Made by a program: the position numbers and the translations under genes. This document shows positions 24,231-35,866 of a stretch of DNA of 64,000 bases, one piece after another. Within the stretch, counting starts at the first letter, position 1, and each line of letters opens with the position of its first letter. The stretch spans positions 1 through 64,000 of the forward strand of contig JAVKOQ010000017.1 in the NCBI GenBank assembly GCA_031835245.1. Direction: 5' to 3'. The stretch comes from Balamuthia mandrillaris. Taxonomy: Eukaryota > Discosea > Longamoebia > Balamuthiidae. Below the pieces are notes generated by a model that saw nothing but the letters and a program-made list of their open reading frames with translations, had not been told where the DNA came from and did not search any database.

Positions 24231-24761
24231 ATGGCCGACAAGAAAGAGTACTTCCGTCTGTATCGCCAAAAGCAGCGGGCTCAAAAGAAACGGCAAAGGG
24301 AGGAGAAGGAACAAGAGGAACAGCAGCGACAAGAAGAAGCTCAGGAGAAACTTGAAAGAAGGCGAGCACAACAAGCCGCATCAAAACGGCGACGCCGAGC
24401 AGCTTCTTCTGCAAGTTTATGCTTGTCCTTGCCCTCTACTTCGCCCTCGCCCTCGCCCTCGCCCTTGCCCTCAAAGGAACAGTGCCAGCTCCAGAAAGAA
24501 AGAAAAACGACGGAAGCAGATGGCCAAGAGCAAACGGCGTCAGAGAGCTCAGCAACAACAAGAAAAGGAGGAACAAGAAGCCAAGACACGGCGAAAAAGG
24601 CAGCTCCAGAAAGAAAGAAAGCAACGCCACCGAAACAAGTGCCTTTCAACACTACTTGCAGCATCACAAGCCACGAGCCCATCCGCCTTCCTGCTCTGCG
24701 CCTTTATCTCAGCTCCTTCTTTTTCCGTAGGTGCAACCCACCGCGCTCCTCTGCAGCGTGA
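24231..24761 (+). CDS. Basic, coiled-coil-like hypothetical protein
   Basis: A 176-residue ORF starts MADKKEYFRLYRQKQ. It is rich in Lys, Arg, Gln and Glu in its first 60 residues, consistent with a coiled coil, followed by low-complexity Ser/Pro. No family is recognised. It is transcribed away from the Crinkler-like gene and ends just before an AATAAA-containing repeat. It may be spliced further or not be a gene. Confidence 0.35.
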   Translation: MADKKEYFRLYRQKQRAQKKRQREEKEQEEQQRQEEAQEKLERRRAQQAASKRRRRAASSASLCLSLPSTSPSPSPSPLPSKEQCQLQKERKTTEADGQEQTASESSATTRKGGTRSQDTAKKAAPERKKATPPKQVPFNTTCSITSHEPIRLPALRLYLSSFFFRRCNPPRSSAA

Positions 24762-24905
24762 GAGCACAAAAGCTGCACTTCAATAAAACTCTTCTCAGTT
24801 TGGGCACATCCTCAGCACTTCTCACTTGCTGTCCTCTGCAGCGTGAGAGCACAAAAGCTGCACCTCAATAAAACTCTTCTCAGTTTGTGCACATCCTCAG
24901 CACTT
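24747..24905 (+). repeat. 85-bp tandem duplication carrying AATAAA
   Basis: Two copies of a unit with an 85-bp period (starting 24,747 and 24,832) differ at only a few positions. Each contains CAATAAAACTC, so a probable polyadenylation signal for the gene to the left is present twice. Confidence 0.85.
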
Positions 24906-25759
24906 ATGAAAATTCTAAAACGCCCTTCGAGTATGGGACGAACCCGAGCAGGCCCCCTTAACGAGGGTAGTGTACGGAACGTTCCATTCTCTCTCTCGTA
25001 ATCTTCGGAAATGCTCTAGGTGTATCTTTCAACTTTTGCCATGATCAAGAACAAGATTTATGAGTTAGAAGAAGAGCAAGAAAAGGTAGAAACAAGATGC
25101 ACACCCCACCCGACTTGATTTTCCTGATTTTTAACACCAAGATGGTGGGTAGTTGGTTGTGGTCGGGAAGAAGTCCAGTTATCAGCGCTGGCGCTTACTC
25201 AACAAAAGCAATAGATCACCCTCCCGATTCGTCCAACCTGGAGAAGGACCGACGGTGCCAACCCTTCAATTCGTTGAACAAAGCCTTTCTTAGTTTTTGC
25301 TCCATCCTTTCGCCTCTCTTCTTTATTTAAAACAAATAGTGCCTTACGCTGACATTGAACTTGACTTTTGTTCAGAGAGGAATGAGGCATGGCATAGAGA
25401 GAGAAAAGCTGCGGGAGCCCAACGGCAAGTTCGAAGTCCTTTGGGACACTGCTAACGCGGTGAAGTAGCGGGTGGTTGCTTTGTTCCTTGCTACGTCGCT
25501 CGCTGCCTGTCATTAAGGAGGGAGAGAGAGAGGGAGAGAGAGAGAGAGAGAGAGAGAGGAGTGAAGGCAGTTCGTGGCAGTGGCGTATACGTCACACAAC
25601 TTTTTTTTTCCTGCTTCCATTCCATTCACCCTCCCCACCAGCCAAACGTGCAGGAGAATCAATCAATCAGCTTCCGGAAAAAAGGAACGAGAGAAAAAAA
25701 AAGGGGGGGGGGAGGTTGATAGGAACAACAACAAGGGGGAGGGGGAGGCACCAGGTTCC
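24906..25759. other. Intergenic region upstream of the FHA-forkhead gene
   Basis: No convincing coding frame is seen. There is a GA tract at about 25,520-25,558 and a G run near 25,703. The ORFs at 25,097-25,330 and 25,476-25,928 have no family features. The latter overlaps the true gene in another frame. Confidence 0.5.
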
Positions 25760-27950
25760 ATGTCCCTTGGTCTGTTGCTTCGTTCAAACGGGGAAGGCCT
25801 TTATCCGTACCCCTCGGTCAATCCAGCGAGCGTTGGAGCCCCACGGAGCGTTATTGGGGCAACAGCTGACACCACCGCGCCTTCTCCTTCTCTACGAAGA
25901 TCCTCTCGGAACAGAGCACCCGCCATGAGCAACAGAGGCGTCGCTCCAGCTGCGACCGAGGGCAGCCCTTCCCCTTCTTATGGCAAGCCCTTTTCGGAGG
26001 AGCACGAGCTGGAAGAGGAGAGCCTGCTCTTTGAGAACTGGCGAAGAGGGGCGGAGCCCCTTTGGAAGACCTTGCGCTTGGAGCACCTCAGAAAACAGCG
26101 CTCTGGGCAGCATCAACAGACCCTAAAGTCACACAAAGAGGAAAGGCAGCAACAGATTTTGCAACGCATAGTGGCTACCAGGAAGAACCAAGGCCTTCCA
26201 CCGTTCTTCGCTGTTATTTCTGGACCCACCGTCCGGCCTTATCGCATGGAAGAGCTGAGTTTAATCGTTGGCCGCAACACTCCCTCCAATCGGGTACCGA
26301 AGAGACCCTTCCCATTCATTGCTTTTTTTTTCCTCTATGATTCTCCTCTTCTGCTCGTTCTCGTTGTAGTTCTCTCGTTCTTCTTTTGGTTGTTCTTTTT
26401 TTAAAAAAAAAAACAAATCTACACCTTGCAGGCAGCCCAAGTGAACTTAGGGACAAACAACGGACGGGTGTCAAGGGAGCACGTTCGTTTGTTTTATCAC
26501 AAGGGACAAGGCTGTTACTGCGCCATGAACCTCTCCAAGAACGGTTTCTTATTGAAGCACGGCCAGAGGTGGAGCAAGGTCTCCGCTGTGGGTGTGGCCA
26601 TGCCTTTGAGCAACCCTGCTGTACTAGACATCGAGGGCACCCTCCTCTACATTCAAGTCTTTTTCGTTGTCAGCAACAGCAACAGCAGCAGCAGCAGCAG
26701 CAGTTCTTCTGCCTCTCTCCTTGAAGCCAAGAGCAGTGGAGGTGGCGGTGGCAAAGCTACCTCATCTTCCAACAAAACCAAACGCTATCGCCTGCATCCT
26801 AGCCATGGAGCTCACCATCAGTTCTTCACCAACGAGTACTTTGATGCTGATATCAACGGTGGCCACAGGGAAGACATAGAAAGCGTTGCCTTCCCGCAGC
26901 CCATCGATTTGTCGGCTCAGCTCTCCTATCGCGACCACAGGCAACGCCCCTCCAAGAAAAAGCAAAAGAAGAAAAAAGAGGGAACAAAAAGCAAGATTTC
27001 CTCCTTATCATCTTCTTCTTCTACCGAGGACGGGGAGCCAGTGGGTGAAGAAGATGAGAAAGAAGAGGAGAATATTTGGGGCTCGATTACAAAGTCAAAA
27101 CAGACGATTCACCAGAGCAAGAAGAGCAAAAAAGCACGCAAGTCGTTCGAGCCTAGTCATGAAGGCCATGATGTGGAAGCATCTCCGCCACGGAAGAAAG
27201 CGGCCACTGGCATCACCTTTTCACAGATGATTCAAACGGCCTTGCAAGAAATGGGTGGATCTGCCACTCAACCGGTTATTACCAAATACATTGAACAAGG
27301 TTCTTGCTCTATCTCATTTTGTTTCTTATTTTCTTCTTCTCGTGTTCAGTTTCCTTTTCATTGTTGTGGCTGCCCTCTTACACAATATTGTTTGTGTTGT
27401 TTTTCCAAAAAAAAAATGTACATATTTTGCAGAATATTCGGAGGAGATAGCAGGCAAGCGAACGTGGAAAAACTCTGTAAGTGGAGTTCTCTCTTCCTCA
27501 AAGCTTTTCATTCAAGAGCCGTTGATTGGACAGAGTGGCAAAAAAGAGCGCCAGTCTCTGTGGAGACTGCGCGACTATGCTGCCAAGTCCACCGCTGAAG
27601 ATTCTGGTTCGTTGGCACCACCTAAAGCAGATGGAGAGGAAGAACACAAGGAAAAAGAGGAAGAAGGAGAAGTAGAAGAAGCGGAAGATGGTGGAGCACC
27701 AAACGAAGAGATGAGTATCGTTGGTGCAAAACGAAAGAGAGAGGAATTAGCAAAAGAGGAGGAGAGTGATGGAGACGGTGACGCAAACAAGACAAACAAC
27801 GAACAAACAGACGATGAAGCAGATGGCACCACCGCTAGTGAAGAGGAAGATGAAGAAAGGGCGGCAAAAAGGGCGCTTGGAGCAGCAGAGAGTGCAAGTA
27901 ATACTGTCACAGATACCACCACCACCACCAACGAGCCGCCAAGGACCTAA
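25760..27950 (+). CDS. FHA plus forkhead-type winged-helix transcription factor
   Basis: Exons 25,760-26,293, 26,432-27,299 and 27,433-27,950 give 639 residues with consistent phases. The N-terminal FHA domain, split by intron 1, shows LIVGRN, then GRVSREHVRLFY and NLSKNGFLL, the Gly-Arg, Ser-Arg-x-His and Asn-x-Asn/Gly signature of phosphothreonine-binding FHA domains. A winged-helix segment follows (FSQMIQTALQEMGG to KRTWKNSVSGVLSSSKLF, with LWRLRDY), resembling forkhead helix 3. FHA with forkhead is the layout of FOXK and yeast Fkh proteins. Basic and acidic low-complexity regions separate and follow the domains. A nuclear transcription factor is likely. The forkhead assignment is less certain than the FHA. 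It converges on the mtSSB gene. Confidence 0.8.
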
Positions 27951-28116
27951 CCACTTCCCTATTAACTGCAAACATTAACAGACCACGCTCACAAGCTAGA
28001 GCGGGAGTAGAAAGGCACATCACTGCATCGTCTATATTTTGCAAAGTGAACAAAAAAAACAAGACATTTGCGGAAACTTTTGTAGAAGAGTCCAAAAGGA
28101 ACAAGGAACAGCCACT

Positions 28117-28843
28117 TCACTGCTGGTTCGTCTCATCTGTGCTCCTGCCTCCTCGAAGAATATAAACGTCGGCTGTTTGTGTTAACAAAAACAGAGTGAG
28201 AAGGAGAGGGATCAGCCCAGCTCAGAGGGATTGTTTGAAAATACTCACATGGATTAATGCGTGAGGCAATGAATTGTTGCTCCCCCACTTTTCGGGGGTA
28301 GCTTTGTAGCTCTCCCCGCACATAGATCAAAGCCCTTTTTCCAATGAAATGAAAAGAGAAACATGGGCCAAAGTTAAACTGAGTTTGAGAGGGACAGTTA
28401 GACAATAAGATCTAAGGACAAGAAAATACCCAGGGCGCAAAGTCAAGCGCTTTAGATTTGAGAGAACACCCGGATGCGTAACCTGGATCTTGTGACTGTG
28501 AGCAGAAAAAAAAACGGTTGTAAGGAAAAAAAAACAATGCGCGGATTCGAAGGTGTAGCAAGGAGGGAAACCTGTCTGTGCGGTCACGTTTCTCGCCACT
28601 TGCAAGAGAAAACCTCTTATGAGTGTAAAGTGTAAAGCTCATCCCCTCTTTACCAGTCTGAGAAGTAAAGGTTGTGGGCTCCTTCGAAAGCCGTCCAACC
28701 AAGGTCACGCTATTGATCGGGGGTGTCCAGCCATAGGAAGAACGGTTGGTGGGCACTTGTCCAGAAACGGGCGCAGCTTGGCCCTCAGCACATCGCAAGA
28801 CAAGCGATCGGGGAGCAGATAGAGAGGTCACTCGGCGCCACAT
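28117..28843 (-). CDS. Mitochondrial single-stranded DNA-binding protein (SSB)
   Basis: Four exons (28,843-28,572, 28,495-28,430, 28,334-28,249, 28,172-28,117) join in perfect phase to give 159 residues, the usual size for bacterial-type SSB. The N-terminus MWRRVTSLSAPRSLVL is Arg-rich without acids, as in a mitochondrial presequence. The OB fold shows INSVTLVGRLSKEP and GALIYVRGELQSY, with DVYILRG near the C-terminus. It should coat single-stranded DNA in organellar replication. A family-A DNA polymerase lies about 1.9 kb to the right on the same strand, beyond one gene. The usual acidic tail tip is absent, as in mitochondrial forms. Confidence 0.88.
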
Positions 28844-29314
28844 CGAAAATCGAAAATCGAAAATCGCTACCAACAAAAAAAAAAAAAAAAAGGCTTTGTC
28901 TTCCGACCTTGCACAAGTCGTGCACTGCCTCGAATTTTACGCCCAAAATTAGACAGGCTGACGTAACTAAAAATTCTAGGTATTGATCTGAAGATGATCT
29001 TTCAAAATTTTCCTAGTAAATTTTGTCCCTTTGGAAAAAACCAGGAAAAAAAAAACAAAATGAGTTCTCATTGGTGGAAATCGAACCAACCAGAGGGCTC
29101 AACACCGAACAACCCCCTTAAATAATGCTAACAAATAAACGAGGGGAGGGACACTGAAAAGTTTAACGGCTTTAAACGAACACTATTTTTTTTTCGTCCT
29201 CGCAACAGCACTACTCTCTCTGCACCCCTCGTCTTGGGTTTTTTCTGTTACCACGCAAGTAAACTCCACTCACTCGGGGCCGCGTACCAACATCAACAAC
29301 AATAAAAAAAAAAG
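28844..29314. promoter_or_regulatory. Divergent spacer between mtSSB and H1-WWE genes
   Basis: This 471-bp spacer must hold the 5' regions of both genes. A triple CGAAAAT repeat sits at the SSB start (28,843-28,864), next to an A run. No clear TATA box is assigned. At 29,070-29,085 the minus strand has a GGTTCGAT-like element that resembles a Pol III B box but does not fold as a tRNA. Confidence 0.4.
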
Positions 29315-30529
29315 ATGCCCAAGAAAAGGGAAGAGAGCAAGGAGAAGGTGGAACCGACAAGGGAGCTGCCGAAACGCAAAGCCCGAGAGACAAAATTGGA
29401 CTATGATGAGATGTACCGACCCTTCACCGACAGGCTGAAAGCTTCCAAGAAGATCCGAAAGAGAAAGGTGGGCACCAAGACCAAGAAAAAGATCGCCAAA
29501 CCTACGCCCACGCGCAAAAGCCGTCCTACTTACGAGGTCATGGTCGCCCGCACCCTTCAAGAATTGGCTCAACGCAACGGCTCCTCCTTGGTTGCCCTGC
29601 AGAACGCGTTGGAGGAGACCTATCCCCTCCCTGACAACTACAAGATCTACTTGAAGCAGGCCCTCAAACGAGGGCAGGATGAAGGTTTTTTCGAGAGGAT
29701 CCGCGCCTCTTACAAGCTTACCTCGCGAGGAAGATCCCTCGCCCGCAAAGGAAAGAAGAAGAGGACCACCAGATCTAAGTCCCCTTCCAAGAAGAAGAAG
29801 AAGACCTCTTCCTCTTCCTCCTCCTCCTCCTCCTCTTCCTCTTCCTCCTCCAAGTCCAAGAAGAAGAGCGAGAAGGAGAAGGGCAAGAAGAAGAAGAGCA
29901 GGAGCAAGTCCCCCTCCAAGAAAACCAGCAAACCCTCCAAAAAGATCGAGAAGCCCAAAGCCTCCAACAGTAAATCCAGTTCTTCTACTAAAAGCTCTTC
30001 TCGAAGCAGATCTTCCGGAAGCAGCTCTTCTTCTACTTCTTCGTCCAGCAGTAGTAGTACTAGCTCTTCTGCTGCTCCTAGAACTACTCCCGTAAGTCCT
30101 CTTTTTCCTTTGTTTGAAACTCTTTCAACTCAGTTTCTTCACTCTTCTCTCTCTCTCTCTCTCCCCTCTCCCTCTTCTCTCTCTTCTCTCTCTTCTCACT
30201 CTTCTCTCTCTTCTCTTTCTCTCTCTCTCTCTCTCTCCCCCTCTCGCCGGACACACACGATTGATTGAACTTGCGTCGTTATTTTACAGGCGGGTTACAG
30301 TTTCAAGTGGCAATATCAAGAAGGCACCGTCTACAAGGACTATGAAATTAACGCTTCGGACGTGGTGGAGGGAGCCTACCAGCACTACCTGAAGAATCCC
30401 GGCATGTGCGATGTACGTTCCGTACACAGCGGTCAGTGGCACTACCAAGTTGACTTCCTCAACTTGAAACAAACGAACATCCAACATGAAAATCATACCG
30501 TCCGTTCCATTCGTCGTGTTCCCTTCTAA
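29315..30529 (+). CDS. Linker histone H1-like protein fused to a WWE domain
   Basis: Exons 29,315-30,091 and 30,290-30,529 join in phase 0 to give 338 residues. A basic N-terminal arm precedes an H15 winged-helix domain at about residues 69-140 (RPTYEVMVARTLQELAQRNG; FERIRASYKLTSRG). A long Lys/Ser-rich basic tail follows, with SPSKK repeats, typical of H1 tails. The second exon encodes an entire WWE domain: FKWQYQEG, SDVVEGAYQHYL, WHYQVDFLNLKQTN and VRSIRRVPF. WWE domains bind poly(ADP-ribose) units and occur in PARPs and ubiquitin ligases. The protein probably binds linker DNA and senses ADP-ribosylation in chromatin. I know of no H1-WWE fusion. The intron between them has (CT)n. Confidence 0.88.
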
Positions 30530-30720
30530 AAGCTTGAACTTTGTTCTATATTTCTTTCAAACGAAATCTTGTTTGTATAATTTTTTTGTTGTGTGCGTTC
30601 ACTTTCTTTCTTCCCCCTCCTTGTTTTACTCTTCGTGGTTACCCCTTCACGTAAGAGGCGAAACAACAAAGTACACAACCAAAGTCTTTTATTCATTTTG
30701 AAGGGAAAAAGAAAAGAGTA

Positions 30721-33281
30721 TTAGCAGGGTTGCTCTTCCCACAACTGTATTCGACCTTCGTCATCGTAGACGGCAACGGCTTTCTTGGACCACATCCGTG
30801 ATACACTGATGGAACACGTGATTGGAATGGTGGTAACTACCTCCTGCATGGACTCACAAACTATCCGTTCGATGAGCTTGGTTTCATTGACCCAGTCCGC
30901 TGTTTCGCTCACTTCTAGCAGAATCTCGTCATGTATAAAGCCCACCATACGAAAACCGACTTGTAGTAAGTTCCACATCGCTAGTTTTGCCCCATCCGCA
31001 GCCAAACCTTTGTTCAAAACAGTAGTTAAGAAGAGAAAGAAGAAGAAGAAGGAGAAGGAGAAGAAGAAGAAGAAGAAGAAGAAGAAGAAGAAGAAGAAGA
31101 AGAAGAAGAAGAAGAAGAAGAAGAAGGAGAAGAAGAACAAGAAGAAGGAGAAGAAGAAGGAGAAGGAGAAGAAGAACAAGAAGAACAAGGAGAAGAAGAA
31201 GAACAAGAATGCGCAGCGAGGAATAGGGAGAAGGAAGTAAAAGGAAGTGTTCTGATGTTGTTTACAAACCAGAGAATGGCGTGTTGCAAGCCTGCGTGAA
31301 GCTGACTTGTCCTCGTATGCGCCCAGTAAGAGTGACCACATCCCGTCCAAAAAGAGTCCGTGCCAGCCTTTCATTGCCACAATAATCGCTCTCCATCAGG
31401 ACAGATAAGGTCTGAGGGCGTTGACATAAATGTATCAAAGAATTCCATACTTTCTGCTCCCAGAAAGATAGCTCCTCTTCCTCTTCGTCCTTGGCCCGTT
31501 TCTTTCTCCTATGCTTCCCGTTCACTACATTTCTTACAGCCACTAAGCGAGCACGATAGTGATGAGTAACCGAAAGAAATGGTAAGGTTCAAAGTGGTAA
31601 TGAAGCGGGAGAATAGATTACCAAGGAGGCTTGGGGTACGGTCAAGACCAAACACTTGGGATATGTCTTCGGGTGAACAACCAAGAGCATTAGCTAATGT
31701 TTCGAGTTCACAATCTTCCAGATAATAAGAGAGTTCCGGATAAACTTCTTGAATGAGTCTTCTTCTAAAGTGTGACGCTTCTGCATTGGAAGGTCAGAAA
31801 CAAAAAAAAAAAAAAAAAAAAAAAACTCACAGAAAGAACAGAACAACTTACCGCGTATATTGAGAGTAACACCATAAGCATTCTTTGCATATTCTTTCAA
31901 TCCACGTGAACTAAGCCCACCAGGAATACCAAAATTGATGGCTTTGGCGCGTTGTCGAAGGTTTGTGTGCTTCTCTTTCAGGCTAGCAGATGCAGTTTCT
32001 TCTTTCCATGACATAAACTCTTCTAATGACACACCCTCAAACATTGCTGCAGTGAAGCAATGTGGGTCCACACCTGAACGAATGACATCTGCGAGCACCG
32101 AGAAGCCGAACCGTGCCTCGCAAACAGCCGCCAAAGTGCAAAGCTCGATGTAGGAATAGTCAACAGCAACCATCACATGTCCTGGTGACGCCTTGTGAAA
32201 TCCAAAAACAAAAATAAAAAAGGAAGAACGTTCAAGAAAAGAAGAGCAAAGAAAAGTAGAATAAGCACAATCAGCATGTTTACGATAAAAGAAGCAATTC
32301 TGTAGGTGCAAAAAAGCGAACCTTGAAGAGTTCTCGGAATCCACCGGCTCGTGGAGTTTGTTGGATAGGAGGTTGGCAGGCTGTAGCTCGTCCATTGCGT
32401 ACCATCACTGTATATCTTGGATGCACTGTGTCGGCCTATGAAGCATCAATCCAACACAGAGAAAAAGTTCAATGTTAAACAGAAGAGAATAAAAAGGATG
32501 AGAGAGAGATAAAATATACATTGATGTGATCCATGAAAGACGAATGATGGGCAGCTTGTTCCATCTCTACCCAAAGCTTCACGAAAGGATGCAACTCTGA
32601 AATTTTGGCCCATGGTTTTATAGAAGTGGTAACGCGCTTGGTCTTTGCCGTCTTTGGAAGAGCGACAGGGATGGAGTGCTCCTGCTGCACTTCCTTCTGA
32701 GCTTTCATTAGAAGTTCTTGCAAACGATCCTTGATAACGCTGGGCTTGGTCGTGGGAAACCGCGATGGAGAGAGCGCTTCCATCAACATAGAAGCCGTTG
32801 ATGCGACTTGGTCTTCCTCGTCGTCGTCTTCAGACTTGGTATCGTTGACACATTGTTCTTGTTCATTGCTTTCTTCTTCACTTTCCTCCCCATTTTCTGA
32901 ACGTTCAAACGCTCTATCATCTTCATCGCTCTCATCACCAGAGCTAACTTGTTTCTTTTTGCCTAGTTGTGATTTTTTCGTGTTGTTGCTGTTCTTCTTG
33001 TTTGCACCAGTGGCAGATTGCTGGCTATGAAAGAGCACACTGAATTCAGGGTGTTCCAATAACTTACTGCTCGCATTTTGCAAACGGGCTTGCAGTGAAC
33101 GTCGCATCTTTATGATTCCTGCTACATCCATTGCCATCCCATTCATTCTCACTTCAGCTAAAACAATACTGGCTTTTACTTGAATAACTTCGCTCAATGG
33201 ACCATAAACCTTTAGTGTACCGGTGGTATCAAAGTTAAATATGAATCATAACGAGAAGAAGCAAAGAAGAAGAAGAAGAAG

Positions 33282-33313
<32 letters not shown>

Positions 33314-34007
33314 GGGAAGAAAACGTAAGTACTTGAGCAGCATTGGTGAACATCTCATTTTGGTGAAGTTCCATATGCTTCATCGCGCGCTGATACATGA
33401 CCGAGTAAACCAATCGCACACAAAAGACCTCGCACAGTCCTAGAAAATAGGCACCACCTTCAACATTCTCTCTTCCTTCCTTCCTTGCAAAATTACTGTT
33501 ATTTTAAATCGTAAAGACGGGTCAATAGGAGAACACTTCCAGAAGGAAAGTAGAAGAGGTCGAAAATAAAAATAAGTAAAAGAAGAGGCATTGAACGGAC
33601 ACGTTGTCGGGAATAGGGGTCATGGAGTGAATGTTGGGATGATGCCGATATCTGCCAGTTTCTTCAAAAGCAGACATGAACGGCTCAACACAATCCTTTT
33701 GGATGTCATGTGACAATCGGTACTCAGCTAGCCGATCTTCCAAGATCTCTTCCAGTTCTCTTTCTTGGTGTTGATCCTTCTCTGCCAAGCTACATGAAAT
33801 AATTCGTTGGCTACTTCATTTTGTTGCTCTGCACAACACAGAGAGAGAGAGAGAGAGAGAGAGTTTTACCGCAGTAAACAATCCAACAAAACAATATCTC
33901 TAAGGCGGCCTTGGTTGGCTATTTCCCACCAACTTTCCACAGCCTCTGATTGGCCTAGCATGGGAAATGTAAACGCCAAAGAGCACAGAAGATAAAAAGA
34001 TGTATAG

Positions 34008-34052
<45 letters not shown>

Positions 34053-34722
34053 TTAGCTAAGGAAATAAAAGCAGAGAAGATCAACAGCAGTGAAGGAAGC
34101 GTTTAACCTTGGCACTCCAAGATACGTTTAATAAGATGAAAGTCTACAAAGGCATTGTGGCAGACAAAACAGTAGCCCGCTTGGTGGAGTTGAATAAAGC
34201 GAGCGACGTCTTCCCTACCAACTACGTAGTGCTCCTCCCCTACATTTCAATGCATATTTAAAGTAAATCATTATTGTTACATGAGAGAGAGAGAGAGAGA
34301 GACGAGAGAGGGAGAGTAAAAAGACCAGAGCTGACGGCGATGAACCACACGCTACTGTGGGCACGAGCAAAGCGGCTCTCATCCAGAAAAATATCGAGTT
34401 CAAAAGCCTGTTGGTTCTCCTGCCAGAGGCCTTCCTCCACTTTCTGCCTGTTGGCCGCGGTGTCCCCGTCGCTGAACTCGCTGAGAAGAAAGACCTTCAG
34501 CGCCACATACTTGTGATCCGTCGTGCCTGTTGCTTCTGGCGTGTCGGTGCCTCCGAGCCTTTGCCCTTGCCACTTGCTTCCCGCTTTCATTTGCATCCCG
34601 TTAGTGCCCATTCCCGCTGGCTCAGTCACTCGAACGGAATGAAACTTTCTTTTTGTTTCTAAATTTTTCCAGGAAAAATGTCGACACAAAATAATTTCGT
34701 GACCCTTCATTAAGCGAATCAT
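30721..34722 (-). CDS. Family-A DNA polymerase, probably organellar
   Basis: About eleven exons on the minus strand. The N-terminus from 34,722 (MIRLMKGHEIILCRHFSW) resembles an organelle-targeting peptide. A 3'-5' exonuclease-like region has HNAFVDFHLI (ExoII), while ExoI and ExoIII are not obvious. The polymerase has GRATACQPPIQQTPR, motif A in VAVDYSYIELCTLA, motif B in RQRAKAINFGIPGG, LTGRIRGQVSFTQACNTPFSG then GLAADGAKLAMWNLL, and motif C in MVGFIHDEILLEV. The stop is at 30,721. A long low-complexity insert lies in the thumb region (about 32,800-33,000). Introns carry (CTT)n and (CT)n on the sense strand. With the nearby mtSSB it suggests mitochondrial DNA replication. Exact exon ends in the 5' half are approximate. 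Confidence 0.85.
31028..31212 (-). repeat. Intronic (CTT)n tract
   Basis: On the plus strand it reads (GAA)n with GGA and CAA interruptions. It lies in the intron that splits the NTPFSG-GLAADGAK segment of the DNA polymerase gene, so it is pyrimidine-rich on the transcribed RNA. Confidence 0.95.
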
Positions 34723-35152
34723 TTTCGAAATTGTTCTAAGAAAGATTTCGTTTGCTCCGTCACGAGACAAAAAATTTCTTTCTTTTTTGCTCTCGTGAAC
34801 CACCAACAAGACAAAAGGGCAAAACCAACACGGGCCGCACGCGACAGTTCCCTAGAGGGTCTTCTCCTTCCACCTTGCACACGCCTTGTTCGAAACCAGC
34901 TACAAGAAAAGGGTAAGCTTTACAAAGTTTTTGTGTTTTAAAAAAATCATGTTTGATTCACCCTTATTATAATTAAAAAAAAACGTAGCAGGAGAAGAGA
35001 TAACCTGCTGTAATCCCAGTAAACCAAGAAAAGAAGGTTTGTTTAGTTCAAAGAACTACGGTAAACGCCTTTTGTGATGGCTAACAAACCTTGTGTGTTT
35101 TGTTTGTTTGTATTTTTCCCCTCCCAATCTTTGCAGTAGTGCACAAACAGAA
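34723..35152. promoter_or_regulatory. Divergent spacer between polymerase and H3-tail gene
   Basis: The 430-bp spacer serves both genes. A probable 5' UTR intron of the right-hand gene ends at 35,136 (CTTTGCAG) just before the start codon at 35,153. No coding frame with support is present. Confidence 0.4.
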
Positions 35153-35476
35153 ATGGCGAGAACAAAACAAACGGCCCGCAAGTCCATCATTTCTCCTCAG
35201 AAACCTGCGGTGGAAGAGCCTGCTGCGCCCATGACGTACGTTATTTCTTTTTTTCTCGAGCACCGGGAAGGTTTGGGCTCTAACCTTGTAAAAACAGCGC
35301 CGAGCAACAGGCACTCATAGAGGCTGAAAACGAGGCAAGGAACAAGTTTGCAGAGAACCCCAACTCTTATGACCTGCGTGACCCTCACTTGCTTCTCTTT
35401 GATGTCTTTGATGGCTCTCATGACTGGTCCTTTACGGAGCAGACCAGTGAGGAGGTACGTCTGATCTCTATTTGTT

Positions 35477-35515
<39 letters not shown>

Positions 35516-35830
35516 AACAAGGCGCTCTTTGCCAACAACCAACAGAAAGCTGTCCCCAAGATCTTGACCCAGTGGCAGGATACTTCTTTGAGTGGCAGCA
35601 CGATAGTGCCCAACTTTCAAACCTTTGAGAGCAACTGGGAATCCTTCACCAATGGTATGTTCAAGGGCTTGGACTGGAACAACGTCTTTGTAGCTGGAGG
35701 TGCCGTCTTGGCCAACCTCATCAACCCAGATCATACTGGTACCCTCGGATATCAGTCCTCTGATATTGATATCTTTCTTTATGGCATTGATGACCAGTAT
35801 CGAGCAAATCAAAAGGTCCTCCCTCCCTTT

Positions 35831-35866
<36 letters not shown>

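Noticed and set aside
29041..29100. tRNA or Pol III gene on the minus strand (GGTTCGAT-like box followed by a T run)
   Set aside because: The T-arm has an extra base and a mismatch, and no acceptor stem or D-arm can be formed upstream.
35153..35235. A histone H3 gene or pseudogene
   Set aside because: Only the first ten residues match; no histone fold follows and the frame continues through seven exons of another protein.
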